The notes beneath the pieces are model-generated. The model was not told the origin of the DNA and made no database searches. It saw only the letters and a program-made list of their open reading frames with translations. Below, piece after piece: positions 60,369 through 61,168 of a DNA stretch of 61,168 bases. A program made the translations under genes and the position numbers. Source of the DNA: Nephromyces sp. MM_2019 (Eukaryota; Apicomplexa; Aconoidasida; Nephromycida); assembly GCA_015657535.1 (NCBI GenBank), contig JADHZB010000554.1:1-61168 (forward strand), read 5' to 3'. Every line of letters begins with the position of its first letter. The stretch's first letter is position 1.

Positions 60369-61168
60369 GTATACAGACATGCAATGAACCGAGTTACAAT
60401 TGTTTTATTTAAATATTTCACACATATTTATATATTCACATACATTATATAATATATACACAACATAAATACACCCTTATAAAATGTGTGTAAATATAAA
60501 TATTTCACAATTTCATCATTTCTTAGAAATTAATGCAAACAACCAAGTGGATATCAAAACATGACATAAATCGAAATTCAGTAAGTCTTGTTAAACATTT
60601 ATTTACACAATTTATCACACTCTCACATCTATTTATACACACATAATACACACACACACACACAATCCACACATAGTCTACATATAATCCACACATAATC
60701 TACACTCACACACACAATCATCATACAATCCGCACATAATCCACACACACAATCCACACACACAATCCACACACACAATCCACACACACAATCCACACAC
60801 ACAATCCATACACACACACATAATCCAAACTCACACCCACACTCACACCCACACACATAATCCACACACCCACACACATAATCCACACACACACACACAC
60901 AATCCACACACACACACACACAATCCACACACACACACACACAATCCACACACCCACACACATAATCCACACACACACACACACAATCCACACACACACA
61001 CACACAATCCACACACCCACACACACAATCCACACACCCACACACATAATCCACACACACACACACACAATCCACACACACACACACATAATCCACACAC
61101 ACACACACATAATCCACACACACACACACATAATCCACACACACACACACATAATCCACACACACATA
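56879..61168 (+). CDS. Unrecognised multi-exon gene, 3' end outside window
   Basis: Seven exons join in frame: 56879-56946, 57488-57624, 58193-58269, 58820-58884, 59574-59703, 60162-60302 and 60527-60580 (224 residues). A donor GTAAGT at 60581 leads into a repeat-filled intron that runs off the window. The encoded protein is mostly helical-looking, with segments such as LLKTNEIISKLQLIYKFLSD, IDEATSISLFKEYTQNY, FASKLKEFCTFIRETLTIVL and FNPIDEAITWLDIFYDIYNL. No signal peptide, membrane span or catalytic motif is seen. I do not recognise the family; a scaffold or tethering-complex subunit would fit the look, but that is a guess. The start is the ATG at 56879; the acceptor-like TTGCAG at 56813-56818 hints that an upstream 5' exon may exist. 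Confidence 0.68.
56947..57340 (+). repeat. TG array in intron 1 of the last gene, with GGTGTG punctuation
   Basis: (GT)n broken regularly by GTATATATGTGTGGTG. It starts at the splice donor. Open frames in all six frames here are artefacts. Confidence 0.95.
57636..57960 (+). repeat. CA array then TG array in intron 2 of the last gene
   Basis: (CA)n with regular ACATACAC interruptions at 57636-57880, then a short (TA)n, then (TG)n at 57904-57920 and scattered TG to 57960. The tracts are complementary within one intron. Confidence 0.95.
58540..58775 (+). repeat. 24-bp minisatellite in intron 3 of the last gene
   Basis: Unit contains GTGTGTATAATGTGTGTTTA followed by TTAT, about 7-8 copies with minor variants, ending about 45 bp before exon 4. 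Confidence 0.92.
59137..59573 (+). repeat. 12-bp array in intron 4 of the last gene
   Basis: Unit ACACATCTTTGC with variants (CTTTAC, TTTTTGC, TTTATAC), over 30 copies. The last unit (TTTATAG) forms the acceptor of exon 5. Confidence 0.93.
59938..60161 (+). repeat. 13-bp array in intron 5 of the last gene
   Basis: Unit TGTTTACACACAC, about 17 near-identical copies (a few ATTTACACACAC variants). The final unit reads TTTACACACAG and supplies the exon 6 acceptor AG. Confidence 0.95.
60308..60368 (+). repeat. (CA)n followed by (TA)n, intron 6 of the last gene
   Basis: Pure CA dinucleotide run to about 60344, then a pure TA run, directly after the donor of exon 6. Confidence 0.95.
60645..61168 (+). 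repeat. AATCCACACACACAC-type array to the window end
   Basis: Units of (T/A)AATCCACACACACACACAC, 14-24 bp long, over 25 copies, with ACCCACAC variants in the middle. The array is cut by the window end and lies in the intron after exon 7 of the last gene. Confidence 0.93.

Noticed and set aside
60629..61167. Three overlapping minus-strand frames of 106-178 codons rich in Cys/Val
   Set aside because: They are produced by the AATCCACACAC array. Simultaneous openness of all three frames shows lack of coding constraint.

Overview
The window is nuclear DNA of an AT-rich, intron-bearing eukaryote. Coding frames end in TAA or TGA and use CAA for Gln, so the standard code fits. Introns are mostly GT-AG. 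A SAS-6 homologue implies a lineage that builds centrioles or basal bodies at some stage. Together with a surface leishmanolysin-family protease, a transporter resembling the SLC43/apicomplexan amino-acid transporter group, and a Ty3/gypsy chromodomain element, this suggests a protist, possibly alveolate. I cannot name the species, and this placement is inference.

Layout. 1-2.5 kb holds the remains of a Ty3/gypsy retrotransposon: a complete solo LTR in inverted orientation with a 5-bp target duplication, plus an internally deleted copy that keeps only the integrase tail, chromodomain, polypurine tract and 3' LTR. 2.5-11.5 kb is a gene-poor, AT-rich stretch. 11.5-16.3 kb carries three intronless genes: an MFS transporter (+), a CIR_N-domain splicing-type protein (-) and a SMYD5-like SET-domain protein (+). 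19.1-28.9 kb is one 17-exon P4-type ATPase (lipid flippase) gene. 30.2-31.0 kb (-) has a small two-exon gene for a putative mitochondrial single-span membrane protein. 32.3-33.2 kb is a three-exon PHAX RNA-binding-domain gene. 34.3-36.1 kb (-) is a ten-exon class I glutamine amidotransferase of the gamma-Glu-GABA hydrolase type. 38.9-43.5 kb is a 16-exon leishmanolysin (M8) surface protease with an EGF module, an Ig-like module and a membrane anchor. 44.5-50.8 kb is a 12-exon SAS-6 gene. 56.9 kb to the window end is the 5' part of a further multi-exon gene that I do not recognise.

The exon chains were assembled by eye. Every junction listed keeps the reading frame and restores a recognisable family motif where one is expected, and the total lengths divide by three: 1356, 183, 359, 798 and 605 residues for the P4-ATPase, PHAX, amidotransferase, M8 and SAS-6 genes. 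The genes are unrelated housekeeping and surface functions on both strands; there is no operon-like grouping.

The most striking non-coding feature is the amount of CA/TG/TA microsatellite and short-period minisatellite in introns and spacers, mainly at 19-33 kb and 44-61 kb. It is largely absent from 1-19 kb and sparse at 33-42 kb. Several introns hold both a TG tract and a CA tract in one transcript and could fold into long hairpins. Many long open frames in these tracts are repeat artefacts and are not annotated as genes.
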